Of a DNA stretch of 64,000 bases, positions 1-8,199 are shown piece after piece. The translations under genes were made by a program, and so were the position numbers. Under the pieces are notes generated by a model. It worked only from the letters and a program-made list of their open reading frames with translations. It did no database searches and had not been told where the DNA came from. Source of the DNA: Rhodanobacter sp. MP7CTX1 (lineage in GTDB: Bacteria > Pseudomonadota > Gammaproteobacteria > Xanthomonadales > Rhodanobacteraceae); the NCBI RefSeq assembly GCF_014205795.1, contig NZ_JACHCN010000006.1, forward strand, positions 124,001 to 188,000, given 5' to 3'. The stretch's first letter is position 1. Each line of letters starts with the position of its first letter.

Positions 1-1736
1 ATGGCACGGCTTTCGATTTGAGGATCGAGCGTGCGGGCGGCGACCAGGTCGGCGTTGCCCGCGTCCGTCTGGCCACTGCGGATTCTCGCCAGGCCAAGGC
101 CATAGCGCGACCACGCGGAACGCGGCCTTTGCGCGACGGCCTGTTCGTAGGCCTTGATCGACTCGGGATAGTGTCCCAGTCGCAACTCAACCAAGCCAAG
201 ACTGTCGAGGTAGGTCGGGTTTTCGCCATCGCGCTTGATCGCCTTGCGGCAATCCTTCAGGGCATCATCAAGCATCTGATTGCTCAGGCCGCGCGCCCAA
301 CAGCGCTCGTTGAGCGCCGAACCAAGCATGGCGTCGTCGTTATGCAGGCGAATCCAATCGTCGAGCATCGGTAACGCCGCAGTGGGTTGATCGAGTTCGA
401 TGTAGAGGGAGGCGATGGAATGCGCCCGCGTTGAGCCCACGGGTGTCACAGCGCTGGCCGCCGCCACATCGGATGCCGCGCCCGTGTGGTCCTTGTGAGC
501 GAAGCGAAGTTCGGCGCGCATCAGCAACGCATCGCCGTTCTTCGGGTCAAGGCTCAAGGACTTGTCCAGATCGGTGAGCGCGGCATCGGACTGTTTGTCG
601 GCCTCATAGGCCCTCGCACGGGCGACGTAGAAAGCGGCTTGATCGGGCGCCATGCGGATCGCCTCGTCCAGATCGCCTACGGCTGCCTTCGGTTCACCGC
701 GAGACAAGTGCGCCTGACCCAATAAAGCGTAATCGTCCGCGGTCCTGGCCGCTGGGCCGTTCTCGTCTGTAGCTGTGCCGGCGTCGGATCTGTCGCTGTC
801 GCCCGGTGCTGTAGCGAAGGTAAAAACGCGCCCACCGTTATAGGTGAAATAGGCTTTTCTCTTGCTGTTGGCAATGAACATATGATGGGCGAGCAGAAAA
901 TCCACGCCGAGCAACATGTCGGTTCTGTCGCCAATTCTTCCGTCAATAACCTGCATCTGACTGTGCTGGATCGTTTCCGAACCGACCGAGAACGAATCAA
1001 TATTCACCGTCCATGTCTTGACCGGCCTAGCGCCAATACCTATGCCGCTACTGCCAACCTTGACATCTGGCGCATTGAAGTCGATGCCGGCGCGCTCGGC
1101 GGCGTCACGAGTCAGTACGGTGGCAGACGCCCCCGAATCGAGCACCGCTCGCGCCTTCTTGCCATTTATCGTCACAGTGAAAAAGGTGCGTCGGTCGAAC
1201 TGGTTGTCGGCCGGTTCGATATCGGCGACGTTGTACTTGCCATCCTTTACCCAGTACGCCAGCGACTCCTTATCGCAGTGGTCCACTTTGAACAGCGTCA
1301 GTTTTCCGTGTGCAAGATCGATCTCCAGATCGGCGAAATCGAGCAGGTTGGCGCCGAGCAATCCGTTGCCGGCATCGGTACCGCCGACAATGAAGTCCAC
1401 ATTTTTGAGCGTCATATCGAGGATGCCGAATTCCTTGACGTGCGCTTGCTGGACACTCGCCGCACCTCCAATGCCACTGACGCGATAACCGAATGGCGCA
1501 GATTGCAGCTTGAGTCCAAGTGACGACGCGTTGGCACTCGACATGATGTTGAAGAAAGCCCCTGTATCGAGAATGAAGCGCGTATTGTTCCCATTGATCT
1601 TCACCATGGTTGTGGCTCGACTGCCGACCATTTCTACAGGCAACGTGCCGTAATTCTCCAAACGGCAGTCGTCCGCCCAAGCCTGGCCTGCAAGCAAGAG
1701 GCCCATGCCAAGGCAGAAAAAACGCAACATCCTCAT
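1..1736 (-). CDS. Retropepsin-like aspartic protease with TPR repeats (3' end outside window)
   Basis: Predicted secreted or periplasmic protein, at least 578 residues, with its C-terminus beyond the left edge. A signal peptide (residues 1-21, ending GQAWA) precedes two retropepsin-like domains, each with a catalytic aspartate motif: D57-T-G-A and D200-S-G-A. Two lobes in one chain recall a pepsin built from two retroviral-type halves. From about residue 340 the chain consists of tetratricopeptide repeats (for example the GHYPESIKAYEQAV segment), probably a partner-binding platform. ATG at 1736 sits only 2 bases after GGGGGAG, whereas the ATG at 1730 has a better spacing of 8, so the protein may start two codons later. 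The substrate is unknown. Pepsin-like activity is inferred from motifs only. Confidence 0.8.
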   Translation of the reverse strand, partial: MRMLRFFCLGMGLLLAGQAWADDCRLENYGTLPVEMVGSRATTMVKINGNNTRFILDTGAFFNIMSSANASSLGLKLQSAPFGYRVSGIGGAASVQQAHVKEFGILDMTLKNVDFIVGGTDAGNGLLGANLLDFADLEIDLAHGKLTLFKVDHCDKESLAYWVKDGKYNVADIEPADNQFDRRTFFTVTINGKKARAVLDSGASATVLTRDAAERAGIDFNAPDVKVGSSGIGIGARPVKTWTVNIDSFSVGSETIQHSQMQVIDGRIGDRTDMLLGVDFLLAHHMFIANSKRKAYFTYNGGRVFTFATAPGDSDRSDAGTATDENGPAARTADDYALLGQAHLSRGEPKAAVGDLDEAIRMAPDQAAFYVARARAYEADKQSDAALTDLDKSLSLDPKNGDALLMRAELRFAHKDHTGAASDVAAASAVTPVGSTRAHSIASLYIELDQPTAALPMLDDWIRLHNDDAMLGSALNERCWARGLSNQMLDDALKDCRKAIKRDGENPTYLDSLGLVELRLGHYPESIKAYEQAVAQRPRSAWSRYGLGLARIRSGQTDAGNADLVAARTLDPQIESRA

Positions 1737-1906
1737 CACTCCCCCATGTTTGCCATCGCTGCAGAATGTTTTTGCGACAATGAGTAGTGCAACGAACATA
1801 GCCACCCGACAAAGTTGGCGCTCATTGCTGTCTGCAAGACGTCTGCCTCGGGTGGCGTCCGCCTTCGAATACAGACGCTATGTCGAACCAATACCTACCT
1901 ATGGAT

Positions 1907-2383
1907 CTAGATCTTTGGATCACCCTCCTGCTTGTCCTGTTTGCAGATCAGAGTCTGTTGACCTAACGCGATCAGCGTACGCTCCTTGGCGGTCACGGCG
2001 AATACTTCAAGCTGACAGATGGTCAAGGTCCGTCCCGAACGCACCACCGTGCCGATGGCTTCCAGATAGTCGCCTCGCGCGGGAGCCAGCAGGTTGATCT
2101 TGAACTCGATCGTCAGGACTGAGCTATTCGGGGGGAACAGAGTGAATCCGGCGTAGCCTCCCGCCGAGTCGGCGATCGCGCTGGTGCTGCCGGCGTGGAA
2201 GTACCCATTTTGTTGCGTGAGTTCCTCGCGGAATGGCAGCTTGATGCTGACTCGCCCTGGCCGAACGTCCGTGAGCACAGCACCCAGGTGGCGCATCAGA
2301 CCTTGCCGGGAAAAGCTGGTGCGGACACGCGCCTCACTTTCTGCGCTCAGTTCACGAGTCGAGGATGTCGGTTGCTCATTCAT
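1907..2383 (-). CDS. PaaI-family hotdog-fold thioesterase
   Basis: A 158-residue protein of the acyl-CoA thioesterase PaaI/YbgC hotdog superfamily, expected to hydrolyse aromatic or acyl-CoA thioesters in the cytoplasm. The family pattern is visible around residues 55-80: GYFHAGSTSAIADSAGGYA carries the His-Gly turn and the acidic residue of the active-site helix. The strand LTIEFKINLLAPARGDYLEAIG follows, as usual in the family. The start is well supported by AAGGAGAGG upstream of the ATG. It stands alone, separated by over 500 bases from the next gene on the same strand. The substrate cannot be told from sequence. Confidence 0.85.
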   Translation of the reverse strand: MNEQPTSSTRELSAESEARVRTSFSRQGLMRHLGAVLTDVRPGRVSIKLPFREELTQQNGYFHAGSTSAIADSAGGYAGFTLFPPNSSVLTIEFKINLLAPARGDYLEAIGTVVRSGRTLTICQLEVFAVTAKERTLIALGQQTLICKQDKQEGDPKI

Positions 2384-2902
2384 GGCACCTCTCCTTGGGA
2401 GTTGGCGTTGCGAGGTCTTCTGTATGACCTTGGGAAAAGCAACCGTCGGGATGCCCGAAATGACTTCGGATCAAGGTCCGCTTCGAATGGCAGACCTTAG
2501 CAGCCTGTGAGCCGCTCCATCATCACGCAACGTCCATCACCGGTGACGCAGACGTCCCCATTGAAGAGCGAAGTAAAGCACCGCTTCGTTATCGATAATG
2601 CGTCGCTGGCGAAAAGTCAGGTGACTTTTCGACGCGGCATGACCACTTATTGACCACCGCTGTGGATAGCGTGGCTCGAAGCCACGCACTGTCCTTGGGG
2701 CAGGGTCGCCGCTTACGCTCGCCGACTTTGCTGGCTGCGACTAGAGGCAGGCACAGCTTGTTCTGATCCCCGCGAAGACTTGAGAACCCGGCAATTCGAA
2801 TGGCTATCTTGCTCGCGACAATCGCCTTCGACCGATGGTGAACATCCAGGAAGTCGATTCAAGATCGGGATACTCGTGGAAGTGTCGCATGCAAATGCGG
2901 CG
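2384..2902. other. Intergenic stretch without a recognisable gene
   Basis: About 520 bases between the PaaI-like thioesterase and the 3' end of the next hydrolase gene. Short open frames exist on both strands, but none has a plausible ribosome binding site or a protein-like composition. I see no convincing terminator or repeat. It presumably holds the promoter of the thioesterase gene on the minus strand. Confidence 0.5.
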
Positions 2903-4093
2903 TTACCGATCACGCGTGACTTCCGTCGGCGCTGTATCCCCGGCTTGCTGTGCCAGTGGCAACGCATCGGTCACCAGGTGCATCAAGAACCGGCCCGGTT
3001 GTTCCTGCATGATCATGTGTGCGGAGTCGGCAAACATCACCAGCCGCTTCGACGGTGCCTGGATATCCCCGAACCACTTTTCCGTCAGCTCGTGCGCCGT
3101 GGTGTAGTCGTGCTGCCCCACGAACACGATCACCGGGCAATCGAAATGTGTCGTGTGGTCGAAATCGACAGCCAGCAGCGGTTGCAGCAGATGATTCAAT
3201 GAAAACAGGCTGCCCTTGCCGATCGCGGCGAGATCGGCCTTGCTGTAATCGGGCGACAGCGATTCGGCATCGTCCTCGAACTGATAGTCCTGCCGACCAT
3301 AGGCGAGGCCACCGTAGTACATCTCCCATTTGCTGCGCATGCCAATGTTCTCAAGAGTCAGCTTCGGCCCCGGATACGGAGCCATGGCTTTCAGTTCACG
3401 CACGGCCTGCTCGTTGCCGTGCGCCAAGGCTTCACGCAGGGCGAAAGCGTAACCGACCTCTTCGTTGTGCCGTCCATTCACGACCTGGCCCACCGAGATA
3501 TAGGCGTAGAACCAGTCCGGGTGCAGCTGGGCCAGATGCACGCCGAGCACGGTGCCCCAGGAGTGTCCCAGCAGAAGTATTTTCTGCTTGCCATAGTGCT
3601 GACGCAGGTACTGCACTACCTGTGCGGCATCATCCGTCATGCCATCCACGGTCATGCCCGGCGCCATCGCCTGCTCCGAATTCACCGCATAGGTTTTGCC
3701 GGCGCCGCGCTGATCCCACTGCACCACGGTGAAGTAATCCTCCCAGGGCGTCTGGAACGTATAGGCTTCCGGCATGGCTGGCGAAGCCGGACCACCATGC
3801 AGGAACAGCAGGATCGGATTGCGCCGATCCTTGCCGCGAATCGACAGCCATTGGTCGATGCCACCGATGCGCACCTTGATCATCTCGTCGATGCCCTGGG
3901 GCGAGACGATTTTGCGATTGCTTTCGAGGATCCGGGTGACATCATCGCGCGACATCATGGGCGATTTGTCCTGAGTCGAAGTGGTTGCAGTGCTGGATAC
4001 GCCAGCGGGCGCCGTGGCAAAGGAAATATTGGCCGTGGTCATTCCAGCGGCCACCGCCAGTATGAAAAGAAAATGCGTGCGAAACATAGTCAA
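2903..4093 (-). CDS. Secreted alpha/beta hydrolase, proline iminopeptidase-like (S33)
   Basis: A 396-residue alpha/beta hydrolase related to prolyl aminopeptidases, which remove N-terminal residues from peptides. A hydrophobic leader (about residues 5-27, ending in SFATA) suggests export. The oxyanion HGGP motif is at 99-102, followed by WDQRGAGK, a hallmark of proline iminopeptidases. The nucleophile elbow GHSWG places the catalytic serine at 178. The late segments VGQHDYTT and DSAHM supply the candidate Asp and His. AGGAG lies 7 bases before a TTG at 4093 but 13 before the ATG at 4087, so the TTG may be the true start. No operon partner. Substrate uncertain. Confidence 0.82.
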   Translation of the reverse strand: MTMFRTHFLFILAVAAGMTTANISFATAPAGVSSTATTSTQDKSPMMSRDDVTRILESNRKIVSPQGIDEMIKVRIGGIDQWLSIRGKDRRNPILLFLHGGPASPAMPEAYTFQTPWEDYFTVVQWDQRGAGKTYAVNSEQAMAPGMTVDGMTDDAAQVVQYLRQHYGKQKILLLGHSWGTVLGVHLAQLHPDWFYAYISVGQVVNGRHNEEVGYAFALREALAHGNEQAVRELKAMAPYPGPKLTLENIGMRSKWEMYYGGLAYGRQDYQFEDDAESLSPDYSKADLAAIGKGSLFSLNHLLQPLLAVDFDHTTHFDCPVIVFVGQHDYTTAHELTEKWFGDIQAPSKRLVMFADSAHMIMQEQPGRFLMHLVTDALPLAQQAGDTAPTEVTRDR

Positions 4094-4782
4094 GGAAACT
4101 CTCCTGATACGGATATCTGATAACCCACTGAGCTCAGCAGACTAAGCAAAGTGGGAATGACGGCAGCGCCCGTGCACGCAAGCGAATTCGGCACCGTTGC
4201 ATCCAGGTAGAGCAAGCGTTGTGCCAGCGGTGGATTCACGACCGAAGCAAGGCAATTCAAGAACTTGCCGGCCGGCGGCGAATAGGTGCGTCGTCCGCGG
4301 ACAGGTTCACGGACGTCCGGCCCATGTGCGCTGGCAGACGCCTGGATGTCCGTATATGGACTCCTTCTCATCCACAGCATCTGGGTGCCAGGCTGAAGGC
4401 GCAATCCACACAGTCAGCGGCGAGAAGAAGTCCAACCCATTGCTATCAATAGCGGACGTTCGCGGTGCTGGTGATGGTCGGCTGCTGGAGAATTGACCTT
4501 GCACGCTCTGAGTGAACACATTACTGGCGTGCTAACCCGACCGGGTCGACCCCGGTTCCCCCTTGGCGTTCTAGCGTGCAGGCATCGCAGAAACGGGCGC
4601 CAAAGTACCCTTTGCCTTCCACACATTGCGGGCTCGCCGCGATCAGTTCCTCAGTGCGACGGGTACTCGATCGGTTTGCGCCGTCGCGGCGTCGATCTGG
4701 GTGCCCTGCTATCCACGCAATTCGCGGGTGGTCTTACGACCCATTGCGAATGTCCTTCCCCCGCACCGATTCGCGGCATATT
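4094..4782. other. Intergenic stretch without a recognisable gene
   Basis: Nearly 690 bases between the secreted hydrolase and the VapBC-type pair. Several short overlapping open frames occur on both strands, with arginine- and serine-rich translations typical of chance frames in GC-rich DNA. I recognise no family, RNA or mobile element here. The left end must hold the hydrolase promoter and the right end the toxin-antitoxin promoter. Confidence 0.5.
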
Positions 4783-4807
4783 GGACTAGACTAAATAGAC
4801 TTAGTCC
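4783..4807. promoter_or_regulatory. Candidate autoregulatory operator of the VapBC pair
   Basis: An inverted repeat with arms GGACTA and TAGTCC separated by 13 bases, ending 15 bases before the antitoxin start codon. It is AT-rich compared with its surroundings and overlaps where a promoter -10 region would lie. Type II antitoxins of the Phd/VapB kind normally bind such palindromes to repress their own operon. The assignment is inferred from position and symmetry only. Confidence 0.4.
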
Positions 4808-4822
4808 ATCGAGGTCGCGGGC

Positions 4823-5068
4823 GTGCTTACCGTCAATATCCACGAAGCGAAGACCCAGCTGTCGCGGCTGGTCGATCAGGCCGCCAAGGGCGAGCCGTTC
4901 GTGATCGCCAAGGCCGGCAAGCCCTTGGTCAAGGTCTTGCCACTATCTGCGCCCAGCGACGCACAAGTCCGGCGGCTCGGCTTCATGGCGGGGCAGATCG
5001 CGGTACCTGATGACTTTGACCGCATGGGCGCAAGCGTGATCGAGAAGCTTTTCGAGGGCCCGGCATGA
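4823..5068 (+). CDS. Phd/YefM-type antitoxin (VapB-like)
   Basis: An 81-residue antitoxin of the Phd/YefM fold, expected to bind and neutralise the PIN toxin encoded immediately downstream and to repress the shared promoter. The N-terminal half carries the family signature NIHEAKTQLSRLVDQ followed by GEPFVIAKAGKPLVKVLP. The C-terminal 30 residues are the likely toxin-wrapping tail. It starts at GTG, with GAGG 8 bases upstream. Its stop codon overlaps the toxin start (ATGA), a translational coupling typical of such pairs. Named by fold and context; whether it should be called vapB or phd is a matter of convention. Confidence 0.88.
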   Translation: MLTVNIHEAKTQLSRLVDQAAKGEPFVIAKAGKPLVKVLPLSAPSDAQVRRLGFMAGQIAVPDDFDRMGASVIEKLFEGPA

Positions 5069-5454
5069 AATACCTGCTGGACACGCACTTGTTGCTGTGG
5101 GCGGCGGGCAACCCCGCCCGGCTGCCTGCAGAGGCACGTGCCTTGATCGACGACGCGGACAACGAACTGTTTTTCAGTGCGGCCAGTCTTTGGGAAATCG
5201 CGGTCAAGCGTGGGCTCGGGCGTGATGATTTTCGGGTGGATGCGCGAGTGCTTCGGCGGGGACTGCTGGACAACGCATACGGCGAACTGCCGCTTGCCAG
5301 TGCTCACGCCGTCGCTATCGAAGGTCTTCCCCCGATCCACAGGGATCCCTTCGACCGCGTCCTGGTGGCGCAAGCGACGGTCGAAGGCATCACGTTACTG
5401 ACCGCTGACACCATGGTGGGACAATATCCCGGCCCGGTAAAACTCTGTCGCTAG
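5065..5454 (+). CDS. vapC: PIN-domain toxin, VapC family ribonuclease
   Basis: A 129-residue PIN-domain protein, expected to cleave RNA (tRNA or rRNA in studied VapC proteins) when freed from its antitoxin. The acidic metal-binding residues are all present: D6 (LLDTH), E44 (SLWEIAVK), D97 (DPFDRVL) and D115 (TADTM), so the toxin looks catalytically intact. It overlaps the antitoxin gene by four bases and forms a two-gene operon. It ends 75 bases before the 3' end of convergent glnA, with a shared hairpin between them. Target specificity cannot be read from sequence. Confidence 0.9.
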   Translation: MKYLLDTHLLLWAAGNPARLPAEARALIDDADNELFFSAASLWEIAVKRGLGRDDFRVDARVLRRGLLDNAYGELPLASAHAVAIEGLPPIHRDPFDRVLVAQATVEGITLLTADTMVGQYPGPVKLCR

Positions 5455-5476
5455 TGGCATGCCGGCATCACCAACA

Positions 5477-5502
5477 ACAACGGGTGCCGTAGCGCCCGTT
5501 GT
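5477..5502. terminator. Hairpin between vapC and glnA, likely bidirectional terminator
   Basis: Eleven-base arms (ACAACGGGTGC and GCGCCCGTTGT, one mismatch) enclose a CGTA loop. The element sits between the convergent 3' ends of vapC and glnA and is followed by CTTTC on the plus strand. Termination in both directions is inferred from position and symmetry. The T-run is short, so efficiency is uncertain. Confidence 0.6.
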
Positions 5503-5528
5503 CTTTCACACTCGCGATGTCGCCGCGA

Positions 5529-6938
5529 TCAGATGCCGTAGTACATCTGGAATTCGATCGGGTGGGTGCTGGCGCGGTAGCGGGTGACTTCCTTCATCTT
5601 CACTTCGATGTAGGCGTCGATGAAGTCGTCGGTGAAGACGCCGCCGGCCTTGAGGAAGTCGCGGTCCTTGTCCAGCGCTTCCAGTGCCTGGTCGAGGCTC
5701 GAGCAGACCTGCGGGATGTTCTTCTCTTCTTCGGGCGGCAGGTCGTACAGATCCTTGTCGGCCGGTGCGCCCGGGTCGATCTTGTTGATGATGCCGTCGA
5801 GGCCGGCCATCATCAGCGCAGTGAACACCAGGTAGCCGGAGTTCATCGGGTCGGGGAAGCGCACCTCGATGCGGCGACCCTTCGGGCTGGCCACGTACGG
5901 AATGCGGCAGCTTGCCGAACGATTGCGTGCCGAGTAGGCCAGCATCACCGGTGCTTCATAGCCCGGCACCAGACGCTTGTAGCTATTGGTGGTGGAGTTC
6001 GCGAACGCGTTGATCGCCCGGGCGTGCTTGAAGATGCCGCCGATGTACCACAGAGCGAGCTGCGACAGGCCGCCGTACAGATCACCGGCGAACAGGTTTT
6101 CGCCGTTCTTCGACAGCGACTGATGCACGTGCATGCCGCTGCCGTTGTCGCCGACGATGGGCTTGGGCATGAAGGTGGCGGTCTTGCCGTTCTGGTGCGC
6201 GACGTTCTTGATCACGTACTTCATGGTGATCAGCTCGTCGGCCTTTTTCACCAGCGTGTTGAACTTCACGCCGATCTCGCACTGGCCAGCGTTCGCCACT
6301 TCGTGGTGATGCACTTCCACTTTCTGGCCGAGCGATTCGAGCACCTTGCACATGTCGGCGCGCAGGTCGCCGAGCGAGTCCACCGGGCTGACCGGGAAAT
6401 AGCCACCCTTCACGCCCGGGCGATGGCCGGTGTTGTCGCCGTCGTACTTGTAGCGCGAGCTCCATGCCGCTTCCTGCGAGCCGATCTCGTAGAACACGCG
6501 GCCCATGTCGTTCTGCCAGCGCACCGAGTCGAAGATGAAGAACTCGGGCTCCGGGCCGAAGAATGCAGTGTCGGCAATGCCGGTGGATTTCAGGAACGCT
6601 TCGCCGCGCTTGGCGATCGAGCGTGGATCGCGGCCGTAAGCCTGCATGGTGCTCGGCTCAAGCACATCGCAATGCAGGATCAGCTGGGTGTGCGAACTGA
6701 AGGGATCGAGATGGGCGGTCTCCGGATCCGGCATCAGGACCATGTCCGACTCGTTGATGCCCTTCCAGCCAGTGATCGACGAACCGTCGAACATCTTGCC
6801 GTCCTCAAACGTCGACTCGTCGATCGCGTGGGCCGGGAAGGTGACGTGGTGATGCACGCCGAGCATGTCGGCGAAGCGGAAGTCGACGAACTCGACCTCG
6901 TGTTCCTGGATCAGATCGAGCACTTTATGGGCGGACAT
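5529..6938 (-). CDS. glnA: Type I glutamine synthetase
   Basis: A 469-residue glutamine synthetase catalysing ATP-dependent amidation of glutamate, the main ammonium assimilation step, as a cytoplasmic dodecamer. Family signatures are plain: the N-terminal FDGSSITGW segment near residue 50, the metal-binding EPEFFIFD near 130, the ATP-site [12 protein letters not shown] near 259-269, and RFPDP near 360. Tyr398 in [10 protein letters not shown] matches the adenylylation site of GSI-beta enzymes, so GlnE-type control is expected. Length and N-terminus agree with the family. The gene is transcribed alone here; ntrBC, glnB and amtB are not in the window. Its promoter region contains matching sigma-54 and NtrC sites. 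Confidence 0.98.
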   Translation of the reverse strand: MSAHKVLDLIQEHEVEFVDFRFADMLGVHHHVTFPAHAIDESTFEDGKMFDGSSITGWKGINESDMVLMPDPETAHLDPFSSHTQLILHCDVLEPSTMQAYGRDPRSIAKRGEAFLKSTGIADTAFFGPEPEFFIFDSVRWQNDMGRVFYEIGSQEAAWSSRYKYDGDNTGHRPGVKGGYFPVSPVDSLGDLRADMCKVLESLGQKVEVHHHEVANAGQCEIGVKFNTLVKKADELITMKYVIKNVAHQNGKTATFMPKPIVGDNGSGMHVHQSLSKNGENLFAGDLYGGLSQLALWYIGGIFKHARAINAFANSTTNSYKRLVPGYEAPVMLAYSARNRSASCRIPYVASPKGRRIEVRFPDPMNSGYLVFTALMMAGLDGIINKIDPGAPADKDLYDLPPEEEKNIPQVCSSLDQALEALDKDRDFLKAGGVFTDDFIDAYIEVKMKEVTRYRASTHPIEFQMYYGI

Positions 6939-6975
6939 CGGGGGAGCCTCGGGAGTGGAAGGAATGAAGCTTTAT

Positions 6976-6991
6976 AGCAAAGCCTGTGCCA
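6976..6991 (-). promoter_or_regulatory. Sigma-54 (RpoN) promoter of glnA
   Basis: Read on the minus strand, this is TGGCAC-N5-TTGCT, an exact match to the -24/-12 consensus of RNA polymerase sigma-54. It lies 38 bases upstream of the glnA start codon, which predicts a transcript start near 6965. It requires an enhancer-binding activator, and a perfect NtrC palindrome is found about 130 bases further upstream. Confidence 0.85.
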
Positions 6992-7087
6992 TGCCATGAA
7001 ACCGTTGTGGCATAGGCACTGGCGGGCATCACGGCGGGTACGAACGCCAAAGATAGCACCAAATGCCGACAGGATTTTGTGACAATT

Positions 7088-7104
7088 TGCACTATTATGG
7101 TGCA
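7088..7104. promoter_or_regulatory. NtrC binding site upstream of glnA
   Basis: The 17-base sequence TGCACTATTATGGTGCA is a near-ideal match to the NtrC consensus (TGCACYA-N3-TGGTGCA). Its centre is about 130 bases upstream of the predicted sigma-54 transcript start, a normal enhancer distance. It implies nitrogen-limitation induction of glnA through NtrBC. The site also lies 136 bases before the divergent uppP gene, where an effect is possible but not indicated. Confidence 0.85.
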
Positions 7105-7239
7105 TGTCGACGCAACTTTCCCGTGGCTATGGTGCGCCACCGGACGGCCATCTTTCGTGCGCGCAAAGCCCTTAAGCTATGGCACCTCTCGTTGGCCAGA
7201 CACGCCGGCGACCGCTCAACCATCATCCGGAACTGACCT

Positions 7240-8037
7240 GTGACCAACCTGCTGCACGTCATCCTGCTTGGCATCATCGAAGGCGTCACCGAGTTTCTGC
7301 CGATTTCCAGCACGGGTCATCTGCTGATTGCCGAGAAATTCGGCCTCGGCGCGCGTTCGGATCTGTTCAATGTAGGCATCCAGGCGGGCGCGATTCTCGC
7401 CATCACGCTGATCTACTGGGGGCGCATCTGGCAGTTGTTCACGCAGTGGCGCGTGCCGGCCAATCGCGATTACCTGTTCAAGCTGATCGTGGCGTTCCTG
7501 ATCACCTGCGTGCTTGGGCTGGTGGTCACACACTACGGCTTCAAGTTACCGGAAACCGTGACGCCGATTGCGTGGGCGCTGTTGATTGGCGGCTTCTGGA
7601 TCATCGCTGCAGAGCAGCTTGCTGCCCGCCAGGTTGATCGCACCGAGGTCACCTGGCGGGTGGCGATCCTGGTCGGCATTGCGCAGATCGTGGCCGGCAT
7701 TTTCCCCGGCACGTCGCGCTCGGGCGCGACGATCTTCACCGCGATGCTGGCGGGCACCAGCAATCGTGCGGCCGCCACCGAGTTTGCGTTTTTGGTCGGC
7801 ATTCCGACCATGTATGCGGCCACGGGTTACGAATTGCTGAAGGTGCTGAAGGGTGGCGGCGCGGCACATGAGGACTGGACCGCGCTGATCGTCGGCTTCG
7901 TGGTGTCGCTGATCGTCGGCTTCATCGCGGTGAAGTGGTTGCTCGGCTACATCCGCACGCACCGCTTCACGGCGTTTGCGGTTTATCGCATCGTGCTCGG
8001 CGTGGCGCTGCTGTTGCTGGTGCCGGCCGGCGCATAA
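7240..8037 (+). CDS. uppP: Undecaprenyl-diphosphatase UppP (BacA)
   Basis: A 265-residue integral membrane phosphatase that converts undecaprenyl diphosphate to the monophosphate, recycling the lipid carrier for peptidoglycan and other envelope glycans. Overexpression confers bacitracin tolerance in other bacteria. The two catalytic motifs are clear: EGVTEFLPISSTGHL at residues 14-28 and the PGTSRSGATI stretch near 155-165. Hydrophobic helices fill the rest. It starts with GTG, since no ATG precedes the conserved N-terminus. It is divergent from glnA and followed by an interspersed palindromic repeat. Confidence 0.95.
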   Translation: MTNLLHVILLGIIEGVTEFLPISSTGHLLIAEKFGLGARSDLFNVGIQAGAILAITLIYWGRIWQLFTQWRVPANRDYLFKLIVAFLITCVLGLVVTHYGFKLPETVTPIAWALLIGGFWIIAAEQLAARQVDRTEVTWRVAILVGIAQIVAGIFPGTSRSGATIFTAMLAGTSNRAAATEFAFLVGIPTMYAATGYELLKVLKGGGAAHEDWTALIVGFVVSLIVGFIAVKWLLGYIRTHRFTAFAVYRIVLGVALLLLVPAGA

Positions 8038-8050
8038 GGGAGTCTGGCTC

Positions 8051-8124
8051 GTCATTCCTGCGAAGCGAAGACCTGCGAAGACCCCCGCTATCCAGCTCGT
8101 TATCCCTGCGAAGGCAGGAATGAC
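8051..8124. repeat. Interspersed palindromic repeat (REP-like) after uppP
   Basis: Perfect 11-base outer arms, GTCATTCCTGC at 8051-8061 and GCAGGAATGAC at 8114-8124, enclose a shorter CCTGC/GCAGG hairpin. The sequence reads like the GTCATTCCTGCGAA...GCAGGAATGAC elements common between genes in Xanthomonadales. It may also end uppP transcription. Related fragments occur near 62.78-62.89 kb in this window. Confidence 0.7.
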
Positions 8125-8199
8125 GGGCAAAAAACGAAGCGTTCGACGCTTATATAAGTGCCCGCATGAGCCGCATTGGCCCGCGTGCCAAGTAGGGAT

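Noticed and set aside
4197..4904. Overlapping short open frames between the hydrolase and VapBC genes
   Set aside because: Arg/Ser/Pro-rich chance translations in several frames, none with a credible start.
5499..6977. 492-codon plus-strand open frame
   Set aside because: It is antisense to glnA. The His/Val/Ala/Arg-rich translation is the usual shadow of a GC-rich gene.
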